Shown here in pieces: positions 1-9,505 of a DNA stretch of 56,319 bases. A program made the translations under genes and the position numbers. The DNA comes from CAYGUK01 sp964352985 (GTDB lineage Bacteria > Pseudomonadota > Gammaproteobacteria > JAHCLG01), in the NCBI GenBank assembly GCA_964352985.1, contig CAYGUK010000010.1, positions 1 through 56,319 of the forward strand, written 5' to 3'. Positions within the stretch are counted from its first letter, which is position 1; every line of letters begins with the position of its first letter. The notes beneath the pieces were generated by a model. The model saw only the letters and a list, made by a program, of their open reading frames with translations. It did no database searches and was not told the DNA's origin.

Positions 1-230
1 ATCATAATCCGGGTGACTTTGAATCGCATGGGTGGCTAGGTAAAAAAGCCATTACAGAACTTGTGAATCAAGCATTCGAACAAAATATTCACACTTATCG
101 AGTAATTGGTACAATAACTCGCGCTTTACATCCTACAAATTTAGCATCGCAACTAAGACAGGTCGTCACTAATCATTACGGACAAAATGAATTTCCTATG
201 GTGAAAGTAATAACAGGATTAAATAATTAA
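1..230 (+). CDS. C-terminal end of an unidentified protein (partial)
   Basis: An open frame enters from the left edge (codons in phase with position 3) and stops at a TAA at 228-230, giving about 75 residues that begin HNPGDFESHGW and end VKVITGLNN. The start lies outside the window. I do not recognise the family; the piece is soluble-looking, with no membrane segment or obvious motif. It converges on recJ, whose stop codon lies only a base or two away, so the two genes meet tail to tail. Coding status rests only on the uninterrupted frame and ordinary amino-acid composition. Confidence 0.5.
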   Translation, partial: HNPGDFESHGWLGKKAITELVNQAFEQNIHTYRVIGTITRALHPTNLASQLRQVVTNHYGQNEFPMVKVITGLNN

Positions 231-231
231 A

Positions 232-1989
232 TTACTCAACTTCTAGAATATCTGCAGTCATGCCAACGATATGTTCGATGATAAATTGAACTTTTACATT
301 ACCTCTAAATTCATTGATATCGAGACGATAAACAATTTTAACTTTTTCATATTGGTGATTAGGCCAATTTTCTGGATCGATATTAAATGCAATCGCATCA
401 TAACACTGATTCGAATTTAAACTTTTAACCACACACTTTAAATGTTTTTCACCCACAATACGTTGTTGTAATAATTCAAATTCACCATCAAATAAGGGTT
501 CAGGGAAATGTTGTCCCCATGGGCCCGCTTGTGCAAGCATGTTTGCAGTATCCAAGGTCATTTCATGATCTTGCAATTCACCATCGCTTAATAACACCGG
601 GGAAAAATCTTCTTGTTGATAACGAGAGGCAATTGTTTTAGCAAATAATGTTGAAAAAAGTTCGAATTTATCGGGTGCTAAAGATAATCCCGCTGCCATC
701 GCATGACCACCAAATTTAATAATTAACCCTGGGTGTTGATTTGCAATGGTATCGAGGACGTCACGAATATGAACACCATTAATTGATCGCGCTGAACCTT
801 TGATTTCATCATCATTCATTTTTGCAAACGCAATAACAGGTCGATGATAATGTTCTTTTACTCGCGATGCTAAAATCCCAATTACACCTTGATGCCACGA
901 TTCATCAAAGACACAAATACCAGCAGGAATTTGATCTTCGTTTAAATGAATTTGATTTAATTCAGTCATCGCTTGCACTTGCATTTCATTTTCGATTCGT
1001 TTGCGTTCAATATTTAAATCATTTAAATGCGTTGCAATGGTTAATGCGTGCTGATTATCTTTAGCTAATAAACACTCAATACCCAATGACATATCATCAA
1101 GACGACCTGCCGCATTGAGTCTTGGTCCTAATGCAAAACCTAAATCTTGCGCATTTATTTTTTCATAATGACGATTAGCTACTGATAATAAGGCATAAAT
1201 ACCGGGACGTGCGTAACCATAACGAATACGTTTAATACCTTGAGTCACTAAAATACGATTATTTTTATCGAGAGGCACGACATCTGCAACAGTGCCAAGT
1301 GCGACTAAATCTAAAAACTGCGTCATTTTAGGTAACGGTATTTTATTGTCGTCGAAATAATTAATTTTCTGCAAATAACTTCTTAACGCTAACATCACAT
1401 AAAAAATAACGCCAACACCCGCAATATTTTTACTTTGAAATGGACAGCCATGTTGATTTGGATTAACAATTGCTAGCGCATCAGGTAATTCATCACCCGG
1501 TAAATGATGATCAGTCACAATAACCTGAAGACCATGTTTATTTGCACTTGCAACACCAGCAATACTCGCAATACCATTATCGACAGTAATTATTAAATCT
1601 GGTTTTTTGCTAAGTGCAACTTCAACAATTTCAGGTGTTAAACCATAACCATATTCAAAACGATTAGGCACTAAATAATCGACGTTCTTAGCGCCAAATG
1701 CTTGTAAAGCGGTAACAGCAACACAAGTTGATGTTGCGCCATCTGCGTCAAAATCACCAATGATAAGAATATTTTTTTGCGCGAAAATCGCTTCGCTTAA
1801 ATGTAAAACTGCTTGGTCAATATTAAGCATTTCCTCAAAAGGAATTAACCCTTTAATATCGTGATTTACATCTTCAGGTGTTCTCACACCCCTTGAATAA
1901 TAAATCCTTGATAATAGTGGATTCATTCCTGATAACGAAGCTATTTGATCATGACAATTTTCACGACGAACAATCGTTTTAGCAGTCAT
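232..1989 (-). CDS. recJ: Single-stranded-DNA-specific 5'-3' exonuclease RecJ
   Basis: RecJ degrades single-stranded DNA 5' to 3' in RecF-pathway recombination, mismatch repair and stalled-fork processing. The 585 residues match the usual length of about 577. The DHH phosphoesterase core is visible: DFDADGATS near residue 78, then VTDHH near residue 160 with the family-defining DHH triad, and LVALGTVADVVPL. The DHHA1 domain carries FGGHAMAAGLSL near residue 430, and a C-terminal OB-like domain follows. It is the last gene of a leftward run thrC / RpfE-like / MFS / recJ, 12 bp downstream of the MFS gene. An RpfE-like gene upstream of recJ is a known arrangement in Xanthomonas-type gammaproteobacteria. 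Confidence 0.97.
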   Translation of the reverse strand: MTAKTIVRRENCHDQIASLSGMNPLLSRIYYSRGVRTPEDVNHDIKGLIPFEEMLNIDQAVLHLSEAIFAQKNILIIGDFDADGATSTCVAVTALQAFGAKNVDYLVPNRFEYGYGLTPEIVEVALSKKPDLIITVDNGIASIAGVASANKHGLQVIVTDHHLPGDELPDALAIVNPNQHGCPFQSKNIAGVGVIFYVMLALRSYLQKINYFDDNKIPLPKMTQFLDLVALGTVADVVPLDKNNRILVTQGIKRIRYGYARPGIYALLSVANRHYEKINAQDLGFALGPRLNAAGRLDDMSLGIECLLAKDNQHALTIATHLNDLNIERKRIENEMQVQAMTELNQIHLNEDQIPAGICVFDESWHQGVIGILASRVKEHYHRPVIAFAKMNDDEIKGSARSINGVHIRDVLDTIANQHPGLIIKFGGHAMAAGLSLAPDKFELFSTLFAKTIASRYQQEDFSPVLLSDGELQDHEMTLDTANMLAQAGPWGQHFPEPLFDGEFELLQQRIVGEKHLKCVVKSLNSNQCYDAIAFNIDPENWPNHQYEKVKIVYRLDINEFRGNVKVQFIIEHIVGMTADILEVE

Positions 1990-2001
1990 AGCCCTACCTT
2001 G

Positions 2002-3474
2002 CTATTGAATTTGAGATTGGATCATATAACGAGTGATCATCAGAGCCAAGAGTAAAATGATAATATTGAGTAAAAATATTTGGTTTAAGCCATTCACAAA
2101 TTGCTTATGCAATATCATGATCACTGAATGTGGTAGTGAATAATTGACTAGAGGATATTGTTCTACAGCATGATTAAGCCAAAATGGGAAATATTTATCA
2201 ATTGGAAATGAAATATTTTTAATTAATTGAAAAACTCGTTGGTTACTATTTAAAATAATTGAATTTGCAATAGCAACTGACACACTCAGAGCAATAGCAC
2301 CTATCATTAACATAAATGCCCAAGCTGAAAAACGATAATTCTCAGGTAAAACTAAAGTATTTAATCGTGGAAAGTTAAAGAATAATAATCCAAAAGTGAT
2401 GCCTACCAAGCTAAATAAAATAATGATATAGAGTAAGCTTAATTGTGTAATGAAATAAAAAAAGAGCCCATTAATAATAAGTAACACTAACATTGTAAAT
2501 AATAGCGTTGGCAGTTTAATATTAAAAAAACAAGAAATTAAACAGCATAACGCGAAGCTAAAACTATAGGCGAAAGTAATAAAGGCCATTTGCCACATTG
2601 ATAAAAAATAATGGGTGTGTAGATAAAGACAAATACAGTAAAAATTTGCGCCTATACAAAATAATACTAAAAATAACGTGATAGAACTTAACACAAACGA
2701 AGAATAATCAAAAATCTCAGGCTGGATTAATGGGACAAGTTGTTGGTTTTCGTAAATAATTAATAATACAAAAAACACCATTCCAATAAAAATTATAATT
2801 GACCAAAAATTCAGACTAATATGCCAAAGATCGATATTAGATAACGCAAAAAACAAACATAATACAGTTAAAACTAATAATGCAATGGATAGCCAATTCA
2901 TTTTATTTTTATTCGCTTCCCAGGGTTCACGCTTAGTACTTATAAGCAACATGAAAAAAGCGATAATCATAAGAACCATATAAGGTTTAGCGATAGGATA
3001 TAATGTTAAAAATGGTGCTAATATAATCGAAATAAGAATAGTAGACAGTAATAAATGAAAGATCATTTTGTATTTGTTTTCAGGAAAGACTATTTTAAGT
3101 AATTTTATTGAACTAAGAATTAAAAAAGCACTACCAATACCCTGCAACGATCGCGAAGATATTAAAATAAAAATATTATTTGATATCAAACTTAACGCTA
3201 AAGCAATAAAATAAATAATTAACCCGAAAAACACTAAACGTCTAGGCCCGATATGAGTCATAATATTCATACTAATAAAAATACTCATACTAAAAGTCAG
3301 ATAATAACTAATTAGATAATATTGATTTACTTTTAACGAATAATCATTATGTGATGCTAAATAATATAAAAACAAACTATAACGTATAAAATCATTAGAT
3401 ATGATAAAAAAAACCATTAATATCGCAATACAAATCCACCATAAACGCACTGAGGCAGAAAGCTGTATCTTCAT
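2002..3474 (-). CDS. MFS transporter, probable 14-helix drug efflux type
   Basis: A 490-residue protein made almost entirely of hydrophobic helices; I count roughly 13-14 membrane segments, which suits the DHA2 (EmrB/QacA-like) branch of the major facilitator superfamily. The cytoplasmic loop after the second helix reads IGPRRLVFFG, a degenerate MFS motif A, and SLQGIGSA near residue 110 resembles the conserved fourth-helix region. The substrate cannot be told from sequence. The start codon overlaps the stop of the RpfE-like gene by 4 bp (ATGA type), indicating translational coupling. The protein is unusually rich in Ile, Leu and Phe. Confidence 0.85.
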   Translation of the reverse strand: MKIQLSASVRLWWICIAILMVFFIISNDFIRYSLFLYYLASHNDYSLKVNQYYLISYYLTFSMSIFISMNIMTHIGPRRLVFFGLIIYFIALALSLISNNIFILISSRSLQGIGSAFLILSSIKLLKIVFPENKYKMIFHLLLSTILISIILAPFLTLYPIAKPYMVLMIIAFFMLLISTKREPWEANKNKMNWLSIALLVLTVLCLFFALSNIDLWHISLNFWSIIIFIGMVFFVLLIIYENQQLVPLIQPEIFDYSSFVLSSITLFLVLFCIGANFYCICLYLHTHYFLSMWQMAFITFAYSFSFALCCLISCFFNIKLPTLLFTMLVLLIINGLFFYFITQLSLLYIIILFSLVGITFGLLFFNFPRLNTLVLPENYRFSAWAFMLMIGAIALSVSVAIANSIILNSNQRVFQLIKNISFPIDKYFPFWLNHAVEQYPLVNYSLPHSVIMILHKQFVNGLNQIFLLNIIILLLALMITRYMIQSQIQ

Positions 3475-4490
3475 GATTTAGTAAGCCAGGGTAATTTATT
3501 GGGTGAGGGAACGAGTTTTTTTAGTAATTTTTTATTTAACTGATATCCCTTGCCATTGCCAGGGAATAAAACTAACTCATTGTCCTCAGCTACAAAATCA
3601 AGACAATTTTTGAGTAAGGTATTATCGAGAAATTCTATTTTTTCTCGCCATTCGAATACATCACCATGCCACACTATTTCACGGCAAGGTTCATCAATAA
3701 TTAAATGATTTCCGGCTTGATTAATCTCGAGTAAATTATTTGGAATATCACATAAATTAATCCCATTATGTAACGCCATGCCTGCCGCAATAGGATTAGC
3801 AGTATATACAGTTTGCCATAATGATTTGACAGGAGTTGGGAGTTCGCCTATTCCCCAAAACCATAAACTTGCAATATCTTCTTTGCCTTCCGTTTTTCTT
3901 TTTTGATTGCTTGCATTGACATGGAGTAACATTTGTAACTCAGTCATTAAACCGTGCCAATAGGTTTTTGCATTTCCTTTTGGTAGATAATGCGAAACAT
4001 CTTTGCCAATAATTTCGGGTAATGGTGTTGTTGTTAAATCAGGTACGCTATTGAGTTTCGCATACCATCGACAAGAATGAGGCGTATACACTTCGAGCGA
4101 TTCAGATTTTAATAAACTCAACATATCTAATCTTATTTCACTTAATTCATCCTCGGATAAATTTAGGCCTAAATTATCTTTAAGATATATGGCATTGTGA
4201 TCAATAAGTAGCGAAACAGGATCAATACACATCCAACAATCTTGTGAAGTGTCTAAACCATCCGTTAATCCACGAAAAGCAGCCAACGGAAAATCTTTAT
4301 GAACAGGAATATTAAATAAGGTAAATAAATGATGCTCTAATTTATCATCGTATCCTTGACAAATTTTTGCGCGCGATAATATTGTTGTTAAATTTGGGAT
4401 CGATAATTGAGCAGGATTTAAATAAGCAAGTTGTTGGTTATTCTCTGGTAATAACATTGGTAAGTAAATTGATAACGTGGTCTTTGACAT
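3471..4490 (-). CDS. RpfE-type regulatory protein (phosphoglycerate mutase-like fold)
   Basis: A 339-residue protein of the family annotated as 'RpfE-type regulatory protein', distantly related to cofactor-independent phosphoglycerate mutase. Recognisable signatures are the WMCIDPVSLLIDHNAIYL stretch near residue 85 and LWFWGIGELPTP near residue 207 (family motif W-F-W-G-x-G). The metal-binding and serine residues of a true alkaline-phosphatase-superfamily mutase are not evident, so catalysis is doubtful. In Xanthomonas rpfE lies next to recJ; here only the MFS gene separates them. It starts 7 bp after thrC and overlaps the MFS gene by 4 bp, so all are probably one transcript. The biological role is poorly defined throughout the family. 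Confidence 0.75.
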   Translation of the reverse strand: MSKTTLSIYLPMLLPENNQQLAYLNPAQLSIPNLTTILSRAKICQGYDDKLEHHLFTLFNIPVHKDFPLAAFRGLTDGLDTSQDCWMCIDPVSLLIDHNAIYLKDNLGLNLSEDELSEIRLDMLSLLKSESLEVYTPHSCRWYAKLNSVPDLTTTPLPEIIGKDVSHYLPKGNAKTYWHGLMTELQMLLHVNASNQKRKTEGKEDIASLWFWGIGELPTPVKSLWQTVYTANPIAAGMALHNGINLCDIPNNLLEINQAGNHLIIDEPCREIVWHGDVFEWREKIEFLDNTLLKNCLDFVAEDNELVLFPGNGKGYQLNKKLLKKLVPSPNKLPWLTKS

Positions 4491-4497
4491 AAATTTT

Positions 4498-5577
4498 TTA
4501 ATTTCCTAGTTGTTTTTCGATTAATATTTTAATTTCATCTTCCTCAGCCGCTACTCGTTGCAGAGGATTTTTATCAGTGTTTTGTAATGCAATATCAGGA
4601 TCTTTTAAGCCATGCCCGGTTAAAGTACAAACGACCTGTGATCCTTTTTTTATTTTGTCATCAGCATAATCTTTGATCAATCCTGCCAAAGAAATCGCAG
4701 AAGCGGGTTCACAAAAAATACCTTCATTCGCAGCCAGTAGAAATTGCGCATGTAAAATATCTTCATCCGTAATAGCACGAAACCAACCTTTAGATTCCGT
4801 TGTTGCGTTAATAGCACCGGCTGCTGATTGTGGTTGTCCAATTCGAATTGCAGTGGCAACTGTTTCAGGATTTAAAACGGGTTTTCCTAATACCAAGGGC
4901 GCAGCACCAGCTGCTTGATAGCCTAGCATAATTGGTTTTGTTGAAATAATTTTATCATTGTAATATTCATTATAACCTAACCAATAAGCCGTAATATTGC
5001 CAGCGTTCCCAACGGGCAAACAATGATAAGTGGGCGAAATTTGTAGTTCGTCAATAATTTCAAAGGCTGCCGTTTTTTGACCTTGTATACGATAAGGATT
5101 AACTGAGTTGACTAAACTAATGGGTAATTGTTCTGTTAATGATTTAACAATTCGCATTCCATCATCAAAATTTCCAGCTATTTGTAGAATCACTGCACCA
5201 TGCATGATAGCTTGCGCTAATTTTCCCATGGCAATTTTACCCTCAGGAATTATAACGAAAGATTGCATCCCTGCTCTTGCGGCATAAGCTGCTGCCGAGG
5301 CTGAGGTATTTCCCGTTGAAGCACAAATCACAGCCTGACTATTTTGTGACTTAGCATGACTGACGGCCACAGTCATACCACGATCCTTAAAAGAACCGGT
5401 GGGATTTAATCCTTCATATTTCACATAAATAGTAAGATCCATATTTAATTTTTTTGGTAAGTTTTGTAGTTGTAATAACGGTGTATTCCCTTCGTTCAAT
5501 GAAACGACAATACTATTGGGATCTAATGGTAGTCTAGATCTATAACGTTGAATCAATCCCTGATATGATTTTGACAT
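4498..5577 (-). CDS. thrC: Threonine synthase
   Basis: PLP enzyme converting O-phospho-L-homoserine to L-threonine. At 359 residues it is the short fold-type II class (ThrC type 1, as in Bacillus), not the longer E. coli-type protein of about 430 residues. The PLP lysine sits in NPTGSFKDRGM near residue 63; the phosphate-binding and Asn motifs ASTGNTSASAAAYAARAG and PVGNAGNITAYW follow, and LTGHGLKDPD is near the C terminus. It heads a leftward cluster with the RpfE-like gene 7 bp downstream. The other threonine-branch gene, hom, is about 1.3 kb away on the same strand, separated by three small genes. Confidence 0.96.
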   Translation of the reverse strand: MSKSYQGLIQRYRSRLPLDPNSIVVSLNEGNTPLLQLQNLPKKLNMDLTIYVKYEGLNPTGSFKDRGMTVAVSHAKSQNSQAVICASTGNTSASAAAYAARAGMQSFVIIPEGKIAMGKLAQAIMHGAVILQIAGNFDDGMRIVKSLTEQLPISLVNSVNPYRIQGQKTAAFEIIDELQISPTYHCLPVGNAGNITAYWLGYNEYYNDKIISTKPIMLGYQAAGAAPLVLGKPVLNPETVATAIRIGQPQSAAGAINATTESKGWFRAITDEDILHAQFLLAANEGIFCEPASAISLAGLIKDYADDKIKKGSQVVCTLTGHGLKDPDIALQNTDKNPLQRVAAEEDEIKILIEKQLGN

Positions 5578-5837
5578 AACCTTCTCACTTACTTAATAAA
5601 TTGCAACTCGAACCCATTCACTTAACGTTGCGATATTACCAAATTTAAGATATCGACCAAAGATAAACACTTTTTATAGTAACCTGAAAGTTGCAATACG
5701 TAAGGTATACTATACCTGTTTCAAATGCAGAAGCGAAGTAACATCAATCACCAGTTAATCTGGGATATAATATTATTTTGAATTTTATATCTTGTTGCTG
5801 GTAATATGAGCTTATTCAGAATTAAGGATAGATTCGA
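5578..5837. other. Divergent intergenic region between thrC and a small lipoprotein gene
   Basis: This 260-bp spacer must contain the leftward thrC promoter and a rightward promoter for the lipoprotein gene. The clearest structure is a 15-nt perfect palindrome at 5703-5717, listed separately. I see no coding frame and no convincing -35/-10 pair with good spacing on either strand. Confidence 0.5.
5703..5717. promoter_or_regulatory. Perfect 15-nt palindrome, possible operator
   Basis: The sequence AGGTATA-C-TATACCT is a perfect 7+1+7 inverted repeat lying about 125 bp upstream of thrC and 120 bp upstream of the divergent lipoprotein gene. The size and symmetry suit a dimeric repressor site, but it matches no operator I can name. 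Chance occurrence in AT-rich DNA is possible. Confidence 0.3.
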
Positions 5838-6104
5838 GTGATGAAATTATTACAAGTTATACTGATCTCACTATTTATATTGTGTCTTAGTTCATGCGCG
5901 GAAATTTCCCCACCGCCACCTGATTGCCATTACCAAGATTTACGCTGCCGCCAACCGAGCGGGACAATTGGCATTTGTCGCGTCGCACGTTGGCAACGTT
6001 GGCCAATGGTTTATTGGCGTCATGGAAAATGGTATCCCCATTATTGGAAACCTTGGTACTGGCGTAGTGATTTTTGGTATTTTAATCAATTCAGACCATA
6101 TTAA
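5838..6104 (+). CDS. Small tryptophan/tyrosine-rich lipoprotein, unknown function
   Basis: An 88-residue protein with a textbook lipoprotein signal: positive N terminus, hydrophobic stretch LLQVILISLFILCL and lipobox LSSC with the acylated cysteine at residue 20. The mature part starts with a proline run (SPPPP), has three further cysteines, and ends in a strikingly aromatic tail with eight tryptophans and several tyrosines in its last 40 residues (for example WYPHYWKPWYW). It should be tethered to a membrane facing the periplasm. I do not recognise a family. It is monocistronic and divergent from thrC. Confidence 0.7.
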   Translation: MMKLLQVILISLFILCLSSCAEISPPPPDCHYQDLRCRQPSGTIGICRVARWQRWPMVYWRHGKWYPHYWKPWYWRSDFWYFNQFRPY

Positions 6105-6115
6105 AAATTAACGAC

Positions 6116-6430
6116 TCAAGATGATATGGGATCCATAACAGAAACCGTTATAGGTTTTGCAATTAAGGGTTCTAATTGGGAAAAACCTTCAACAAAATGT
6201 GAAGTTTGTTTATGTAAATCCAAATCATGATTGCTTTTCCAATGTTCCATAAATGTGAATTCATTTTTATTTGTTTGATCTTGGAATAATTGATAATAAA
6301 TACAGCCCGATTCTTGATGAGTTGGTTTTACCAATGATAATAATACAGATTTCACCCTTTCGATTTCATCACTTTTAGCGGTAATTTTTGCAACAACACC
6401 GATTAAATTTACACCCTGATTTTCTGACAT
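6116..6430 (-). CDS. Antibiotic biosynthesis monooxygenase (ABM)-domain protein
   Basis: A 104-residue protein with the ferredoxin-like ABM fold. Diagnostic stretches are GVVAKITAKSDEIERVKSVL near the N terminus, PTHQESGCIYYQLFQDQ mid-protein and FTFMEHWKSNHDLDLHKQTS, where the conserved E-W and H residues of the family are found. Homologues range from quinol monooxygenases (YgiN) to haem-degrading enzymes, so the substrate is not predictable. It is convergent with the small lipoprotein gene and lies in the segment separating thrC from hom. Confidence 0.85.
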   Translation of the reverse strand: MSENQGVNLIGVVAKITAKSDEIERVKSVLLSLVKPTHQESGCIYYQLFQDQTNKNEFTFMEHWKSNHDLDLHKQTSHFVEGFSQLEPLIAKPITVSVMDPISS

Positions 6431-6560
6431 GATTTACCCCATAATTTAATAAATAAATGGTACTTTACACGAAATATTACAGGTTTTAAATTTAAGATTT
6501 TTAATGCATAATACTAAACTAGTGCAAATAGTTTTGCGTCAAAGTAGGTAAACTTCAGAA

Positions 6561-6890
6561 ATGAAATATCTAGTTATCTTATTACTTTTTGCGACAACGG
6601 CATTGGCCAATAACAATCCTGGATCAATATTTATTATCGATGCAAGCACAACACCAATTCAATCCGTTGATGCCAATCAAATTCCGGCGTATTTTAACTC
6701 GTTTGGAAATGTATTTGAAGTGACTTCAAAACAATTACAAGACGCGGGCATTACAATTAATCAAAATATTCCTATTAATTTTCATTTTGCAGATTCATCA
6801 CAACCGACAACTTGTCATAATTTTACTGTCAGTGAAGAAATTAGTCGCATCTATTATCTGGGACCTAATGACTGTTTTGTGCAAAATTAA
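6561..6890 (+). CDS. Small exported protein of unknown function
   Basis: A 109-residue protein with a cleavable Sec signal (MKYLVILLLFATTALA, cleavage likely after ALA at residue 16). The mature part has two cysteines near the C terminus (PTTCHNFTV and PNDCFVQN) that could form one disulfide in the periplasm. I recognise no family. It ends 6 bp from the stop codon of hom on the opposite strand. It is probably real because of the signal peptide and the clean frame. Confidence 0.65.
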   Translation: MKYLVILLLFATTALANNNPGSIFIIDASTTPIQSVDANQIPAYFNSFGNVFEVTSKQLQDAGITINQNIPINFHFADSSQPTTCHNFTVSEEISRIYYLGPNDCFVQN

Positions 6891-6896
6891 CAAATT

Positions 6897-8210
6897 TTAC
6901 GTTAATTGATCAATTCTAATATAAATCACTTTTGCTTTAACTGATTCTAATTTTTCTAATCTCATTACTGCTTGACGAATATGTTGTTCACGTACTAAAT
7001 GCGTAATTACAATAATTGGTACCGTTTGATCTTTATCTTGATATTCTTTTTGTAAGAGTGCTTCTATACTAATATTTTCTTCACCTAAAATTTTAGTCAC
7101 ATCAGCTAAGACTCCCGCTTCATCATTAACATGTAACCTAATATAATAAGCGCAAATTAAGTCATCCATCGATTGCATTGGTAAGTGTTGACGATTTTCA
7201 TGTAAATAAGCCATGTGTGGAACTCGATGAGCAGCTTTAACATCTCTTACTCTTATGACATCTAATATATCAGCGATAACACTTGAAGCAGTTGGGCGGC
7301 TGCCAGCACCTGCACCATAATAAACAGTGGAGCCCACCGCATCACCATGAATTAAGATGGCATTCATCACACCATTTACATGCGCTAATACGGAAGAGCT
7401 TGGGATCATTGTTGGATGAACACGTAATTGTAAACCTTGATTACTACGAATTGCGATCCCTAACTGTTTTATGCAATAACCTAATTGTTCTGCGTATAAC
7501 ACATCTCGAGGAGTAATAAATGAAATGCCTTCACGATGAATTTCATGATACTGTAAAGGCGTACCAAAAGCACAAGCCGCAATGATTGCGAGTTTATGCG
7601 CAACATCAATGCCATCAATATCAAAGCTGGGATCGGCTTCGGCATAACCTTTTTCCTGAGCTTCTTTTAATACTTCATTAAACTCGCGTTTCTCTTTTGA
7701 CATGCTCGATAAAATAAAATTTGCTGTTCCATTTATGATGCCTGCGATTCTATCTATTTTATTCGCACTTAATCCTTCACGTAATACTTTAATTATAGGG
7801 ATACCACCGGCAACTGCCGCTTCAAACGTGACTAGAGTTTGGTGTTTTCGCGCAGTTGCAAATATTTCTTCACCATGTTCTGCAATCATGGCTTTATTAG
7901 CAGTCACCACAGGTTTGCCTAATTGTAAAGCGGTTAATACTGTTTGTTTGACAAAATCATTACCACCAATTAACTCAATGACTATATCAATTTCAGGATT
8001 ATTGACAACCACCAAAGGATCATCAACTAACTCTATTTGACTTAAATCAATATCACGTTTTTTATTAAGATTTTTAACGGCTGCTTGTTTAATAACAATA
8101 TCATGACCAATACGCCGTTTAATTTCTTCACGATTTTTTTTAATTAAATTTACAACACCTTGGCCAACGGTACCTAATCCTAATAATCCTATATTAATAG
8201 TTTGTTGCAC
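6897..8210 (-). CDS. hom: Homoserine dehydrogenase (monofunctional, ACT-regulated)
   Basis: Reduces aspartate semialdehyde to homoserine at the branch to threonine and methionine. The 437 residues show the NAD(P)-binding GLLGLGTVGQGVV at the N terminus, the substrate region GIINGTANFILSSM near residue 158, and the catalytic block EADPSFDIDGIDVAHKLAII near residue 193. An ACT domain covers about residues 350-430 (HVNDEAGVLADVTKILGEENISIEAL), indicating threonine feedback. It is the monofunctional form, without a fused aspartokinase. It lies 68 bp downstream of alaC on the same strand, an arrangement common in gammaproteobacteria. Confidence 0.97.
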   Translation of the reverse strand: MQQTINIGLLGLGTVGQGVVNLIKKNREEIKRRIGHDIVIKQAAVKNLNKKRDIDLSQIELVDDPLVVVNNPEIDIVIELIGGNDFVKQTVLTALQLGKPVVTANKAMIAEHGEEIFATARKHQTLVTFEAAVAGGIPIIKVLREGLSANKIDRIAGIINGTANFILSSMSKEKREFNEVLKEAQEKGYAEADPSFDIDGIDVAHKLAIIAACAFGTPLQYHEIHREGISFITPRDVLYAEQLGYCIKQLGIAIRSNQGLQLRVHPTMIPSSSVLAHVNGVMNAILIHGDAVGSTVYYGAGAGSRPTASSVIADILDVIRVRDVKAAHRVPHMAYLHENRQHLPMQSMDDLICAYYIRLHVNDEAGVLADVTKILGEENISIEALLQKEYQDKDQTVPIIVITHLVREQHIRQAVMRLEKLESVKAKVIYIRIDQLT

Positions 8211-8278
8211 TATTTTACCTCTTAACGACAGATTAATTTAAAATTATCAGAAGACAGTTTTAGATAATTTTATAATTT

Positions 8279-9457
8279 TTAAAATTTAATAAAAGCATGT
8301 CCTATTTTTTTCGTTGCCTTATGAATAGTTGGAATATCTTGAACTAAGCTAAAACGCACATATTCATCAGCTAATTCACCAAAGCCAATTCCTGGAGATA
8401 GAGCCACACCAGCATGTTGAATTAAAAATTCACAAAATTTTAACGATCCCATATTACGCATGGGCTCAGGAATTTTTGCCCACACAAACATCGTTGCTTT
8501 TGGCTTTTCGACAAACCATTGACATTCATCCTGTAGCGCTTGGCATAACACATCACGTCTTTGTTGATAGGTATTTTTTACTTCATGAATTATTTTATCT
8601 TCGCTCTCTAATGCCGTAATGGCAGCTTCTTGGATTGGCGTAAATGTTCCGTAATCCATATAAGATTTTATTCTTGCTAACGCATTAATGAGTTTCTCAT
8701 TACCATTCACAAAACCAATACGCCAACCTGGCATATTATAAGATTTAGATAATGAAAAAGTTTCTACTGCTACTTCTTTCGCACCTTCCACTTGTAAAAT
8801 AGAGGGTGGCTGATAATTATCAAAAGCTAAATCAGCATAAGCAAAATCTTGTAATACCCAAATCCGATATTCTTTTGCAAGTTGAATGACTTTTTCAAAA
8901 AAATCTATTTCAACGCATTGTGTTGTGGGATTAGCTGGAAAATTTAGAACGATCATTTTAGGAATGGGTGAATTATTTTTTATCGCTTGCTCTAAATCAT
9001 GAAAAAAATTTTCTTTATTTTGCAAAGGAACATGAACTACATTAGCACCTGCAATGACAAAACCATAAGTATGAATAGGATAGGAAGGTGTCGGAACTAG
9101 CACCGTATCACCGGGCCCTGTTGTCGCTAAGGCTAAATGAGCAATACCTTCTTTTGATCCTATTGTTACAATACTTTCTGTTTCAGGATTTAAACTCACA
9201 TTAAAATGACGAAAATACCAATCACAAATTGCTTGTCTTAATCTCAATATTCCTCTCGAGGCTGAATAACGACAAGCATCTTTTTCATAAACTGAATGGC
9301 ATAAACGATCGATTATCGGTTTAGGCGTCACTTGATCGGGATTACCCATACCAAAATCAATGATCTCAATACCACGTTTAATGTATTCTAATTTTATATC
9401 ATCGATAATATTAAAAACATAAGGAGGTAAGCGTTTTATGCGTCGAAAATCATCCAT
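8279..9457 (-). CDS. alaC: Alanine transaminase AlaC-like aminotransferase
   Basis: Class I/II PLP aminotransferase closely resembling E. coli AlaC, which makes alanine from pyruvate and glutamate. Visible signatures are RLPPYVFN at the N terminus, FGMGNPDQVTPKPI, ATTGPGDTVLVPTPSYPIH, and SLSKSYNMPGWRIGFVNG containing the PLP lysine. The frame stays open upstream to a possible ATG at 9580, but I prefer the ATG at 9457. It begins MDDFRRIKRLPPYVFN, matching the E. coli N terminus, and leaves room for the divergent promoter of the neighbouring gene. The result is 392 residues against about 412 in E. coli. It probably forms an operon with hom. Confidence 0.93.
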   Translation of the reverse strand: MDDFRRIKRLPPYVFNIIDDIKLEYIKRGIEIIDFGMGNPDQVTPKPIIDRLCHSVYEKDACRYSASRGILRLRQAICDWYFRHFNVSLNPETESIVTIGSKEGIAHLALATTGPGDTVLVPTPSYPIHTYGFVIAGANVVHVPLQNKENFFHDLEQAIKNNSPIPKMIVLNFPANPTTQCVEIDFFEKVIQLAKEYRIWVLQDFAYADLAFDNYQPPSILQVEGAKEVAVETFSLSKSYNMPGWRIGFVNGNEKLINALARIKSYMDYGTFTPIQEAAITALESEDKIIHEVKNTYQQRRDVLCQALQDECQWFVEKPKATMFVWAKIPEPMRNMGSLKFCEFLIQHAGVALSPGIGFGELADEYVRFSLVQDIPTIHKATKKIGHAFIKF

Positions 9458-9505
9458 GCTTTGCACCCACACAGCATTTATCCTCAAATATGTTACCATA
9501 TACGC

